Source: Candidatus Latescibacterota bacterium (lineage in GTDB: Bacteria; Latescibacterota; UBA2968; UBA8231). Taken from it: 64,000 nt of DNA. A program made the position numbers and the translations under genes. Below are positions 42,482 to 51,061 of this stretch, piece by piece (within the stretch, counting starts at the first letter, position 1; each line of letters opens with the position of its first letter). The DNA lies in NCBI GenBank assembly GCA_022820485.1, contig JAJEFJ010000088.1:1-64000 (forward strand), written 5' to 3'. The notes under the pieces were generated by a model. The model did no database searches and was not told the origin of the DNA. It saw nothing but the letters and a program-made list of their open reading frames with translations.

Positions 42482-44194
42482 CTACCGGGGCAGATAATGC
42501 GGATAGGGGACAATCTCGCCCTGCAAATGCCGGGCAAACAACCGAGCCTGCACCTCAATCAGCCGCCGCATAGAGACGCGATAGCCAAAAAGCGGATGCG
42601 TGGTTTCCTGCTCTAAACGGCGCTCAAACGCAGCGATAAAAGCCTTGCGACCGCCCGTTTTTAGCGAGCACGCCGGGCCATTGAACACAAAATCACCCGG
42701 TTTGACTTCGCCGTTGTTGATCGCCTGAATCACGCACGAGTCCGCGACAATGGGCCGGAACGGCTCCATCAAATCGAGCGCCAGTGCCGGGCGACCGTGG
42801 CGCGGGCGATGATAGAGGCCCATGTAGGGGTCCAAACCAGTCGCCGAGATCGCAGTCGTAAAAACCCGTGTCAACAGGGCATAGGCCAGCGATAGCATGG
42901 CATTTACCGGATCGGTGGGCGGACGCCGATTGCGCTTTGCAAAAGCGAACGCCGGCACATCCTCTTTCGCCCCCTCGGCGAGCATATTCGCAAAACAGGC
43001 GAAATAGATCGCTGCGGCCTCGCCCTCGATGCCCAGCAGTTGACGGTCGTCTTTGGCGCGGGGCACCCGCTGGACAATGCGCTGTAAGCGGACCAAAACT
43101 TCATTTTTGGCCTCTGCGTCTCCGTGGACGCGCCAGTTGCGCCGCAGCATCGTCCGCGCATTACGCACCTTAGCCGCCACCAAGTCACGCGCAAAAGCGA
43201 GGCGGCGAGGCTCGTCAAAAGCAGCTTGATACTGGGCTTGGCGCACGGCCACATTGCCATTGCCAGTCCCCACGGTGTGGCCGAGAAACCAGCCGCCGGT
43301 AGAAAACCACGACACTGGAATCTCGGCGTTCATCAGCGCGTGTAGAGCCGGCGTAGTTACCGAGACTGGACCGAATAGATCAACTTGGGAAACGTCGATC
43401 AGAGGCACCTCCACGGTATCTTCCTTGGTCTCCACCACCAAGCGCTCGCCGCTTTTGCGCAGCCGCGCACCCGGCGTTTGCACGTAGAGTGGCAGCGCCG
43501 GATCGTCGGACGGGTTCAGCGGGCGCGGCGGATACCCCTTGCGGAACAGATTGGTCTCATCCGGCAGGCAGATGCCAGCCAGCGAACAGCGCGGGCACTT
43601 GGGACTGTTTTCGAGCGGCGGTGGCCGACGACCAGCAGTCGCTGCCCAGCGCAGACCGGCAATCGCCTCCAGCGTCCGGGCGCGGAGTTCTTCGTCGATA
43701 ACAACCTGTACCCGCTCGCGTGATCCAGCGTACCAAAGCACACCTTGCTCGACCTCGTAGCCATTGTCTTCGAGAATCATGGCTTGGGTGCAGATTTGGA
43801 CGCGCTCCGGCTCGTAGGCTCCGGCAGCCACGTGGGGCCGCTTGCCCTTTTTGAAGTCCACCGGCATGGCGATGCCCTCGTCGGCCTCCACGACATCCAT
43901 CTTGGCGATAACGCCGAGACGCTCCGAGGAAAGCGTAACGGATCGGGCGCGAGTCATCTCCTCGCCTAGTTCATCGGGCGCGGGCAAGCGCCCCCCACCT
44001 TCATCGACCCGACCATGAGCGCGACGCCCCTCGGCTGTATCCCCACTTTCGGCCCACTCGCCTTCCACCCATTCCAAATAGGCCAGCCGTGGGCAATAGA
44101 CCCATTCGTTGACCATGCGAGCCGGGACGAGCGGCGTATCCTCATCGGCTAGCGGCGGAGCCAAGGGAAGGGTGAGTTGGTGATCGGGGGTCAT
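42482..44194 (-). CDS. cas4-cas1: Cas4-Cas1 fusion, CRISPR adaptation (type I-G kind)
   Basis: 570 residues. Cas4 part (~1-215): iron-sulfur Cys in NEWVYCPRLAYLEW, nuclease residues in MPVDFKKGK, and the C-terminal cluster CPRCSLAGIC (~205-214). Cas1 part (~228-570): VETKEDTVEVPLIDVSQVDLF, the catalytic Glu in IEGEAAAIYF (~375), His in GLYHRPRHGRPALALD and Asp/Glu in LMEPFRPIVADS. Both parts look active. Cas4-Cas1 fusions accompany type I-G systems; here the gene sits downstream of the type III operon, so one adaptation module probably feeds both interference modules. Confidence 0.96.
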   Translation of the reverse strand: MTPDHQLTLPLAPPLADEDTPLVPARMVNEWVYCPRLAYLEWVEGEWAESGDTAEGRRAHGRVDEGGGRLPAPDELGEEMTRARSVTLSSERLGVIAKMDVVEADEGIAMPVDFKKGKRPHVAAGAYEPERVQICTQAMILEDNGYEVEQGVLWYAGSRERVQVVIDEELRARTLEAIAGLRWAATAGRRPPPLENSPKCPRCSLAGICLPDETNLFRKGYPPRPLNPSDDPALPLYVQTPGARLRKSGERLVVETKEDTVEVPLIDVSQVDLFGPVSVTTPALHALMNAEIPVSWFSTGGWFLGHTVGTGNGNVAVRQAQYQAAFDEPRRLAFARDLVAAKVRNARTMLRRNWRVHGDAEAKNEVLVRLQRIVQRVPRAKDDRQLLGIEGEAAAIYFACFANMLAEGAKEDVPAFAFAKRNRRPPTDPVNAMLSLAYALLTRVFTTAISATGLDPYMGLYHRPRHGRPALALDLMEPFRPIVADSCVIQAINNGEVKPGDFVFNGPACSLKTGGRKAFIAAFERRLEQETTHPLFGYRVSMRRLIEVQARLFARHLQGEIVPYPHYLPR

Positions 44195-44293
44195 GGGAGG
44201 GCGTTCTCTATATGGTTAAAGGCAGCTAGTAGAGCAATCATGCCTTCTAAGCCTTTAGGTCTTTAAAACCTGATATGAATCACGCAAAAGTGA

Positions 44294-45367
44294 TCAGTTC
44301 CGAAGACACCGTGCAATGTATTCTTTAACCAACTCCGTTTGCTCTGTTCCGCGAGCAGAAGTCTCAATGCGTAAGGGCAAATTCTTGTCACTCTTACCAT
44401 ATCGCACCGTAATGACGCCATTAGTACCATCAAGCATCTTGACCACTTCTCCACCAAAGGCAGCCTTATCATAAGAGACTTGGCTTACACAATCGATCGC
44501 ACAAAGGCGAGAGACAAAATTCTTCCAACCCTTCGGACGGTGATGTTCCACACCAGAGAGTTGATCTTTTTCTTGCGGCGGTCTCGCCACCGCATCAGGC
44601 CAAGTCGAGCGAGGTTCAAGGCTCAACCGTTCCTTGGCAACGCGAAACAGCAAGTCGCCCGCGGCATTGAGGTATGAGTTTCCATCTGCATCATCCTCGA
44701 TAAGCGGTCGAAGTTCGGGACGTGCTTTTAATCGGTTTTCCACTTCCGTACTCGGACGAGGTTCGTCATCAATCCACTGAAAAAAATCCTCGCGTTCCAA
44801 CACCCATTGCACATCCCAATTCAATGGCAAGCGAGGCAGGCGAACAATCTCTCGAAATTGCTCATGGATGTAGTACACTTCGACCTCAAGCAAGGCACCC
44901 AATAAGTTGAGAAAGGCGATTTCAGCCTTGAATCCACCGGTGGCACAAAATACGGGGTTGAGGGATTTCTCACGTGCTTCGCGCACGGCTTTGATGGCTT
45001 CTTCGATCAAGACTTTCAACCCCTTTTGAGAGAAGCTAGCGTGAGAGTATCCCAAGGCCGTTAGCGAACGACCATCAACTTGACGACAGTGCTTAGCGTA
45101 TAAGTGTTGCAGCCGCTCTGAACAAAAGCGCCCTTCTGGTGTGTCGGAGTGGAGGAAGAGGATATGATCTGAGGCATGGACGCCAATGGCGTTCAAGGTA
45201 TTGGTTTCGGCGCTAGCTGTGACTGCCTCTGCTTGATCCAGCCACTGTTTTACGACTGCGGCGTCTGGCAACGGATCGCCAGCCCGCCCATTCCATCCTG
45301 CCCATGGGCGGTCATCGCGGTTGGTGAGCAAAGATGTTCCAACAGTGGTGATGAGCAACTGTGCCAT
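44294..45367 (-). CDS. CARF-domain CRISPR effector, possible C-terminal RelE-like domain
   Basis: 357 residues. Residues 1-175 are a CARF domain of the APE2256/Csm6-like kind: LLITTVGTSLLTN at the start and FCATGGFKAEIAFLNLLGALL (~140-160), the sites that bind cyclic oligoadenylate. Residues ~190-250 look like a small winged helix (NSYLNAAGDLLFRVAKERL). The last ~90 residues (WKNFVSRLCAIDCVSQVSY, NGVITVRYGKSD, LRIETSARGTEQ) have the size and strand pattern of a RelE toxin, like the CARF-RelE mRNA interferases. No HEPN R-x4-6-H motif is present, arguing against Csm6. It lies 27 nt after csm4, and cas10 has an intact cyclase motif. CARF part is firm; RelE part is inference. Confidence 0.8.
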   Translation of the reverse strand: MAQLLITTVGTSLLTNRDDRPWAGWNGRAGDPLPDAAVVKQWLDQAEAVTASAETNTLNAIGVHASDHILFLHSDTPEGRFCSERLQHLYAKHCRQVDGRSLTALGYSHASFSQKGLKVLIEEAIKAVREAREKSLNPVFCATGGFKAEIAFLNLLGALLEVEVYYIHEQFREIVRLPRLPLNWDVQWVLEREDFFQWIDDEPRPSTEVENRLKARPELRPLIEDDADGNSYLNAAGDLLFRVAKERLSLEPRSTWPDAVARPPQEKDQLSGVEHHRPKGWKNFVSRLCAIDCVSQVSYDKAAFGGEVVKMLDGTNGVITVRYGKSDKNLPLRIETSARGTEQTELVKEYIARCLRN

Positions 45368-45394
45368 ATAGGCATCAATCCTTCATTCGTAGGC

Positions 45395-46345
45395 TCACTG
45401 GTCGTTTACTTCTCGCCAGATCATGGGGACAGCGAGCCCGAAGGCTGCCTGAACCGGGTGAACGCCACGTTCGGCAAGCGATTCACGGGCATTTTTGCTG
45501 AGCAAACGCTCCGGCCCAATAGGGGCACCGTAAAAAGGTTTTGGAGGGTGTTTCGTGCGGAAGCAGGCACCGGCCGACAGCATGACCTGTGGACGTTTGA
45601 ACACGGCCGCCGAGTGGAACTCTGGAGCCAGTTTTCCGTACTTGACGAAGAGCCGCCAGAAACCTTCCACTGGGTCCGTAGCCGCTGGCTGGAACGTTGA
45701 GAGAGATATGAATCCGTCGGCTCTAGGAACATTATCCAGTTCGGAACAGGGTGTTGGCTCTCCTTCTAGCTCAAAGCTGCCGTGGCCCACCGAGGCATCG
45801 GCACCATATCCGGTCCGCCCCAGCATTCCCAAGACTTCCAGCAAAATCTGCAGGCCGCCATCGGTCGCGCGAGCAAAAATAGTCAAGTCGCAATCGGGCT
45901 TGCTGAGATTTGAAAACGGCACTTCAAAGAGTTCACCGCCAGCACCCGTGGTATTGGAAACGCGGGAGATGGTATTGCGCAGCCGTACGCGATCGCGGAT
46001 GGCGATACCGGAATCTTTTAGATTGGGTTTTTTCCCCTCTTGGACTCGACAAAAGTCGGTTGCAGTCATCCAGCGATGTTTCTTGACGTTCTTGCGTTTC
46101 TCTGCGGGCCAATCCCACCACAACGACAGCCCCGCCGGTGCTGGCAAAGAATCGCCGGGAAAAGCGTCGGATATGACAAACAGCGGCTCATGGGCGAGCC
46201 ACGGCTCCAAGAAGTCCCGCTGGAGCGCATCCTGCCCCCGAGAACGCGCCCATGTACACGCCATCGCGCCAAGCAGCGAATCCGCCTGCCAAGGCGTAGT
46301 CCAAACCCCGAGAGGCTTCAGCTTCAGGCGGACCAATGTTTCCAT
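45395..46345 (-). CDS. csm4: Type III RAMP protein Csm4 (Cas5 group)
   Basis: 316 residues. LKPLGVWTTPWQADSLLGAMA at the start and the glycine-rich GRTGYGADASVGHGSFEL (~195-212) are typical of Csm4, which caps the 5' end of the crRNA and contacts Cas10. The C-terminal part has KHPPKPFYGAPIG. Starts 22 nt inside csm3. No csm5 follows: the next gene is the CARF effector. Confidence 0.9.
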   Translation of the reverse strand: METLVRLKLKPLGVWTTPWQADSLLGAMACTWARSRGQDALQRDFLEPWLAHEPLFVISDAFPGDSLPAPAGLSLWWDWPAEKRKNVKKHRWMTATDFCRVQEGKKPNLKDSGIAIRDRVRLRNTISRVSNTTGAGGELFEVPFSNLSKPDCDLTIFARATDGGLQILLEVLGMLGRTGYGADASVGHGSFELEGEPTPCSELDNVPRADGFISLSTFQPAATDPVEGFWRLFVKYGKLAPEFHSAAVFKRPQVMLSAGACFRTKHPPKPFYGAPIGPERLLSKNARESLAERGVHPVQAAFGLAVPMIWREVNDQ

Positions 46346-46995
46346 GGGTTACCATCCAGTTTGAAATCGTGAAAACTCACCGCCCCCGAACCCCGGCTCG
46401 TCCCACCACCCAGACCCGTCATCTGAACTAGGCGCAAACCATCGGCGACGACCGCTTGGAGGGCTTCATCACCTTGATGCGAGCCGCCGTTGCCGTCCGT
46501 GTATGAGAAATGTCCGTCGAGATCGAATACTTGCAGAACGATCTGCATCTTGAACTCCGTACCCTCGACGACCCGCTCGTTGGATCGCGGATGTTGAGCC
46601 GCACCAGTTTGGCGGTTTATGACATTTTCCGTCTTGTTCTCGATGCGAACACCCGTGAGGGGCCTACCGTCGCGGACGATGATGCGGGAAGGGCCGAGAT
46701 TGCTTCTGGTGTTCATGTGCGCTCCAAATATCCGACAGATGGGGCATTCGTCCTTTGCACAACCGCACGGACGGTCATTGTCCCGGCCACCGAATCGGCC
46801 CAATTGCTTCTCCAATTCGCCTCGCATCTTTCCCTTCAGGGAGGAACCGGGGATATAGGGCTGACGAGTTGCCGGATTCTTGATCACCGGACTATCGGAG
46901 CCGCCAATTGCCAACTCGTCTTGCGAACCACCGATATGAAGGCCGCTTTCGCATCGAGCGGTAAAAGTAATGGCGTAAATAGCAGTTCTTTGCAT
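46324..46995 (-). CDS. csm3: Type III RAMP backbone protein Csm3 (Cas7 group)
   Basis: 223 residues, the usual length. GLHIGGSQDELAIGGSDSPVI carries the catalytic Asp at position 34, corresponding to the target-RNA-cutting Asp of characterised Csm3. PYIPGSSLKGKMRGELE, the Cys-rich CGCAKDECPICRIFGA (zinc-site insert) and the C-terminal GLGGGTSRGSGAVSF complete the family pattern. So target RNA cleavage should be intact. Confidence 0.95.
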   Translation of the reverse strand: MQRTAIYAITFTARCESGLHIGGSQDELAIGGSDSPVIKNPATRQPYIPGSSLKGKMRGELEKQLGRFGGRDNDRPCGCAKDECPICRIFGAHMNTRSNLGPSRIIVRDGRPLTGVRIENKTENVINRQTGAAQHPRSNERVVEGTEFKMQIVLQVFDLDGHFSYTDGNGGSHQGDEALQAVVADGLRLVQMTGLGGGTSRGSGAVSFHDFKLDGNPWKHWSA

Positions 46996-46996
46996 G

Positions 46997-47524
46997 TCAG
47001 GAATCCTTCCTCAGATGAGCGGCCCCAAAGCCGACCAATGCCTCGAAATGTGGCAAAAAGCCGTCCAGAAAAGCTCTTTCCGGCTCTTTTGTAGAGATTA
47101 CCCGCTTCACATTGTCATCGATGAAATTTTGAAATTCTTGAGGTATCTTGCCCGCCGATTTTGCGTTTTGGGCATGGTAACAGAGCGCCTCGAAGCCAGC
47201 AGATACTTGATGCCAGCTTTCGCCGTCAACTTTCAATCGACGTTCAATCTCGCGGCAGTGGTTGAAGAAACGGCGTAACTGGCCCGTGGTGAGATTAGGC
47301 TTGGCATTTCTTCCTAAGTATCGTGCCAAAATATCCACATTCCGCTTGGAGACGAAGGCGGGCTGAAGATAGCTTCGCCCTTGGTTATCAGTCTCGAAAT
47401 ACGAGTCTGGAAATTTTGGCGGGTCTTCCCTTGGCGGTTTGTTACGACCACCTCCGCGACCTCGCCGTTCTCGTTGTTCAGGTTGAAATCCCGCCTTTTT
47501 CATAGCATCCTCCATGCTAGTCAT
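46997..47524 (-). CDS. csm2: Type III small subunit Csm2
   Basis: 175 residues, or 168 from an ATG at 47503 that has GGAGG 6 nt upstream and is perhaps the better start. The first ~45 residues are basic and disordered (RRGRGGGRNKPPRED). The rest is the all-helical Csm2 domain (LTTGQLRRFFNHCREIERRL, FQNFIDDNVKRV, FLPHFEALVGF). Overlaps cas10 by 8 nt and ends 1 nt before csm3. Confidence 0.9.
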   Translation of the reverse strand: MTSMEDAMKKAGFQPEQRERRGRGGGRNKPPREDPPKFPDSYFETDNQGRSYLQPAFVSKRNVDILARYLGRNAKPNLTTGQLRRFFNHCREIERRLKVDGESWHQVSAGFEALCYHAQNAKSAGKIPQEFQNFIDDNVKRVISTKEPERAFLDGFLPHFEALVGFGAAHLRKDS

Positions 47525-48998
47525 CGCGTCCTTCCTTTCGCGGTCGTGTTGCCAACAAGGCGTAACGGAGACTCGCCGCCAATTCGCTTACGCGCTGTTC
47601 GTCGCGCTCTAGATATTCAATCACATGGTTCGCCCAGCGACGAAAGTCGGAGTAGCGTCGATGCACGTTGCGCTCAATCTGATAAGCCCAGCGGGCCGCA
47701 CTCAAAGACTTGCCGCTCTCCGCGAGACGCAACAAACGATGTAGTAGCGAGCGAGGTGCCACTCCACTCGCAACCCAGTCCGCTAGCTGCTTGCCATCGC
47801 CTACTACAGATTCGTGCTGCTTCCAACTCCAATCCGCCCCGAGGGCGGCGCACCGATTCTTGCCCGGACATTGCTTGGCCGACTCCAAGAGTTCCTCTGC
47901 ACGCTCCACTGCGTGGCGGATCGGTACGCGGTAAGGGGTTAGAGCGATTCCAGCGCTTAAAGTCAGCGGTGAATACTCTTGGGCCGGCCCTGTCTCAAAC
48001 TCTCTTGCTAGAGACCCGGCAAAATCGAGCACGATGTTCCAAGGGCCAACTAGCAGTAGATCATCCCCGCCGGCATACAGCGTATAGATCAAAGGCCATG
48101 ACTCTTCCAACAATTCCTGAATTGTCTGTCCGAAGAACTCGTGCAGACTGTAACTGAAAGATCGCAGCCGGTTATACGACGGGTCTTCTCCGGCAACTTG
48201 TCCGACCCGGACGCCCATGTCGTCCACATCGGCTTTCAGCACAGCTAGGCGATGGTCGCTACGAGCTTGCTCTGCGATCTCTTGGAATGTCAGCGGTTCT
48301 CTGGAATCGGGATGACGCGGTATCCAACGGCCCACGCGAAAGGATTCCGGCGTCTGGCTGTTCACGTTCTCAAAGCTGATGCCTAGCGCTCGCACCGATC
48401 CGCCACCGGGGCGCATCCACTTCCACCGTGTCAGCTTTTCACCGAGTCTGCGAGCCTCCAGACAGCTTTTGCAATGTAGAACCTTCTCACCTTCATACTG
48501 CACAACCTGGCTTCCCGGAGACTGACCACAGATGTCGCACGGCTTACCAAACGGCTCGTCAAGTGGAGGTTGACTCCAACCCTCTGGGTTCCAACCGCCA
48601 CTGCTTTGCAGCATGGAAGCTCCTATACGGCGCTTCTGAAGTTCCAGATGAGCGCGGGCGGCGAATGGCGTCTTACCCCAGCCCAGCGAGAACTGGACTT
48701 CTCCGCCGGATTCATCCCACAGCTTGCGTTGCAGACCGGAACGGATCTCCTCAAGATGAACCGGATCGGTAGCGGGTGGAATCCTTATCAGGAAACCACC
48801 GCCACCCTGGACTAGGACATCATCGTTGGCAATGTGCAAACGTTCCTTTACCGTCCAAAGTGCAGCATGTTCAAAAAGTTCAAGCAGGAAAGATCGAGCT
48901 CGCAAGCGCTTCGCCTGTGCTTTGCCCGCGCTTTTGACACCCAGCACATAACGCTGGATTCCAGAAAAATCACCAGCCAAATAGACTGCTTTGCTCAT
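47517..48998 (-). CDS. cas10: Cas10/Csm1 large subunit lacking the HD domain, cyclase intact
   Basis: 493 residues, against about 750-850 for Cas10 with HD. It begins directly with the first palm domain (AVYLAGDFSGIQRYVLGVKSAG), followed by a zinc ribbon (CDIC 154-157, CKSC 176-179), second-palm AVLKADVDDMG (~253-262) and the cyclase motif YAGGDDLLLVG with GGDD at 310-313. D4 helical domain at the end. With no HD motif the complex should not cut DNA, but should make cyclic oligoadenylate that activates the CARF protein encoded downstream. First gene of the csm operon. Confidence 0.95.
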   Translation of the reverse strand: MSKAVYLAGDFSGIQRYVLGVKSAGKAQAKRLRARSFLLELFEHAALWTVKERLHIANDDVLVQGGGGFLIRIPPATDPVHLEEIRSGLQRKLWDESGGEVQFSLGWGKTPFAARAHLELQKRRIGASMLQSSGGWNPEGWSQPPLDEPFGKPCDICGQSPGSQVVQYEGEKVLHCKSCLEARRLGEKLTRWKWMRPGGGSVRALGISFENVNSQTPESFRVGRWIPRHPDSREPLTFQEIAEQARSDHRLAVLKADVDDMGVRVGQVAGEDPSYNRLRSFSYSLHEFFGQTIQELLEESWPLIYTLYAGGDDLLLVGPWNIVLDFAGSLAREFETGPAQEYSPLTLSAGIALTPYRVPIRHAVERAEELLESAKQCPGKNRCAALGADWSWKQHESVVGDGKQLADWVASGVAPRSLLHRLLRLAESGKSLSAARWAYQIERNVHRRYSDFRRWANHVIEYLERDEQRVSELAASLRYALLATRPRKEGRDD

Positions 48999-49066
48999 AG
49001 ATTACGGTATCCAATCGGAATGCACGGCGATGTCAGGAGCTCAACACACGCCGTAAATCCACTATG

Positions 49067-49474
49067 TTATGGAATAACTTCAAAGCCCATCTGTCGGAAA
49101 TGGTGGTCCAATGTCAATGCTCGACGGATTCGCAGTTCTCGCATGAGAACAAAGCTGCAGCAGTCGGTAAAGGAGAATTCCTTATCCCGATAGCCAAAGA
49201 AAAGTGACCGCGCCCGTTCTCTTCGCGGTTCGTCAATAGACTCGATTCGCAGTCGAGCCGAGCCGTCGATTTGCTGCCACCAAGCTTCAGCAGCATTAAG
49301 ACCAAGGCGGAACCGGACGGTGGTCAGAGTCTCGTCGATCACATAGTCGGTCGTCGTCAGTACGCCTCCAGACGACAGCCATTGATCCCGAGCTTCTCGT
49401 ACCGCCGAACCCATCATATCACTACTATCCGCGGCCGCAACCCATGCGGCCGTATCCACAAACATTTGCCTCAC
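49067..49474 (-). CDS. PIN-domain toxin, VapC type
   Basis: 135 residues. Acidic PIN residues are all visible: FVDTAAW (D7), TDYVIDETLTT (E48), SFTDCCSF (D102 region) and LTLDHHFRQMGF at the end. Overlaps the antitoxin by 4 nt (ATGA). Full length, so probably an active RNase. It lies between array 2 and cas10 and could stabilise the island. Confidence 0.88.
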   Translation of the reverse strand: MRQMFVDTAAWVAAADSSDMMGSAVREARDQWLSSGGVLTTTDYVIDETLTTVRFRLGLNAAEAWWQQIDGSARLRIESIDEPRRERARSLFFGYRDKEFSFTDCCSFVLMRELRIRRALTLDHHFRQMGFEVIP

Positions 49475-49716
49475 CGGTACAGCACCTCGTCATGCCGTGC
49501 GGCAGCGTCCCCCGATTCGGATGCCCCAACGGCCGGGGCCTGGTACAGCGAATCCGATTCCAGTGGCGCGTTTTCGAGCGGTGGACTGCCAACCGGGACG
49601 ATGTCGAAAGCCGGACGACTGCGATATATAACGGTAAATCGCTCCCCGTGTCGCACTTTTTTAACGACATCCTGTAGGCGCTCGCGGAGCTGTTTGGCGC
49701 TGATCACCTCTGACAT
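49471..49716 (-). CDS. Phd/YefM-type antitoxin
   Basis: 81 residues from the ATG at 49716, 9 nt after the Shine-Dalgarno AAGGGGGG; the ATG at 49722 is too close to it and the open frame upstream to 49806 lacks a signal. VISAKQLRERLQDVVKKVRHG and FTVIYRSRPAFDIVPV are the DNA-binding Phd/YefM fold; the rest is the toxin-neutralising tail. It would repress its own promoter. Confidence 0.8.
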   Translation of the reverse strand: MSEVISAKQLRERLQDVVKKVRHGERFTVIYRSRPAFDIVPVGSPPLENAPLESDSLYQAPAVGASESGDAAARHDEVLYR

Positions 49717-49842
49717 AGTCATGCCCCCCTTCAAGTTTAACTTAAGATAATCTTTTCTCAGAAGCGATACAATCTCAATTGGTTCGGGAAAACTCAGGCG
49801 CAGCAAGGTACCTTGCCCCAGCCTTTGGCCTTGCTTGGAGAG

Positions 49843-50099
49843 GCTTCAATGAGGCCGGGGCGGTTACTCCCCGGAAATACAGCCCGCCTGAGGACTCCGG
49901 CTTTGGTGGTTGCTTGCTTCAATGAAGCCGGGGCGTTGCCACCCCGGAAATACCGCCAAAGCCTTTGCTGAGTTCCAGTGCGGCGTCCAGCTTCAATGAG
50001 GCCGGGGCGGTGCCACCCCGGAAATACCGCCAAAGCCTTTGCTGAGTTCCAGCGCGGCGTCCAGCTTCAATGAGGCCGGGGCGGTGCCGCCCCGGAAAT
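49843..50099. CRISPR. CRISPR array 2: 4 repeats of 36 nt, 3 spacers
   Basis: Repeats start at 49843, 49916, 49990 and 50064, with the same consensus as array 1 and variation only in the centre (GGTTACT, GTTGCCA, GGTGCCA, GGTGCCG) plus one A in the second (GAAGCC). Spacers are 37, 38 and 38 nt. Spacers 2 and 3 are identical except for one base (AGTGCGG versus AGCGCGG). The array lies between csb3 and the antitoxin. Direction is not certain; by repeat orientation it is transcribed leftward like array 1. Confidence 0.97.
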
Positions 50100-50134
50100 C
50101 ACCATAACCAACGTCATGAGTTAGCCGTCTTGGA

Positions 50135-51061
50135 TCATATAGGTACCGCCTGCGTGAAATTGCGATACTTATCCCTAGTAATTCGCTGACTCCGATAAAC
50201 CTCGACAACGCCTAACGCTAAAAGACTCTTACGATCCGGTAGAGGCTTTTGCAACTCGGCCAAGCTGAGCAGAGACCGCACGACTTCAATACCCAAAGCC
50301 CCTTCCCAGATTGGCCACGAGAACAACACTCCTTCACCACGCCGCTGCGAAAAGCCAGTCGTATGTAAGTGCCGTTCCCCAGGTGCAGTAGGGAAAAGAG
50401 GCAGCGCTTCCACGGCGAGACGATTGGCACCGCGCATCGTGCGTACTGGATCGCCCGAAGGTTCCTTCCAACGCAGAGCATACCTGCGGTCGTCCAAAGG
50501 GTCCCAGCGCATACTCGGCTTGGGGTCTGAATATTGCCACACCTCAAACAAGGAAGCACTCAAATGATCTGACTTAGTGCATTCCACGAGTTCTCGCATG
50601 GAGCCGATGAAGTGCTGATGTCCGGCTCCGCTCATAGTTCTCAGCGCCGTGTCCTGAATGCGTGAGTCCTTCGCGGAGATGGGGAGGCTATCGCAACCAA
50701 AGGCGGCAATGAAATCTGCATAGTGCCGATCAGTGAGCACTGCTGCGTTGGAGGCGGATTGAGCTACTTGCCGGAACTCCTCACAATTAATCGTTAGATC
50801 GTTGGCAAACTTAAACGCATCTTTCATCTCTGTTAGAGCAGGCATAAGTAGTTCGATCAAATCATCCGCTGTAAGCGCTATGTCCCCAAGTAACACAGGA
50901 GACCAGTGCCCACCCTGCTCTTTCCAACTTATACGCCAGTTCGTCGATGAATTTGCCTCAGTCGCAATTCGCAAAGTACCAATAGCCGCGAGAAACCCGA
51001 GCGGATTGCTGCCGTCGAGTCCATTGAGCAAAAGTCCCGAGCTTGATTTATTGGCCGTCAT
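50135..51061 (-). CDS. csb3: Csb3, type I-G Cas8-like subunit
   Basis: 308 residues from the ATG at 51061, which overlaps the cas3 stop (ATGA) and has AGGAGG upstream. LLLNGLDGSNPLGFLAAIGTLR near the start is the motif shared by Csb3/Csx17, the large-subunit equivalents of type I-G. The C-terminal half has RWDPLDDRRYALRWKEP and GEGVLFSWPIWEG. It would recognise target DNA with the Cascade-like complex. Shorter than Csx17 (about 700), matching Csb3. Confidence 0.82.
   Translation of the reverse strand: MTANKSSSGLLLNGLDGSNPLGFLAAIGTLRIATEANSSTNWRISWKEQGGHWSPVLLGDIALTADDLIELLMPALTEMKDAFKFANDLTINCEEFRQVAQSASNAAVLTDRHYADFIAAFGCDSLPISAKDSRIQDTALRTMSGAGHQHFIGSMRELVECTKSDHLSASLFEVWQYSDPKPSMRWDPLDDRRYALRWKEPSGDPVRTMRGANRLAVEALPLFPTAPGERHLHTTGFSQRRGEGVLFSWPIWEGALGIEVVRSLLSLAELQKPLPDRKSLLALGVVEVYRSQRITRDKYRNFTQAVPI

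Noticed and set aside
44294-45367. CARF protein considered as Csm6
   Set aside because: No HEPN R-x4-6-H motif, and the C-terminal part is short and beta-rich.
46510-47094. 194-codon plus-strand ORF opposite csm3/csm2
   Set aside because: Shadow of well-recognised csm genes; no start signal.
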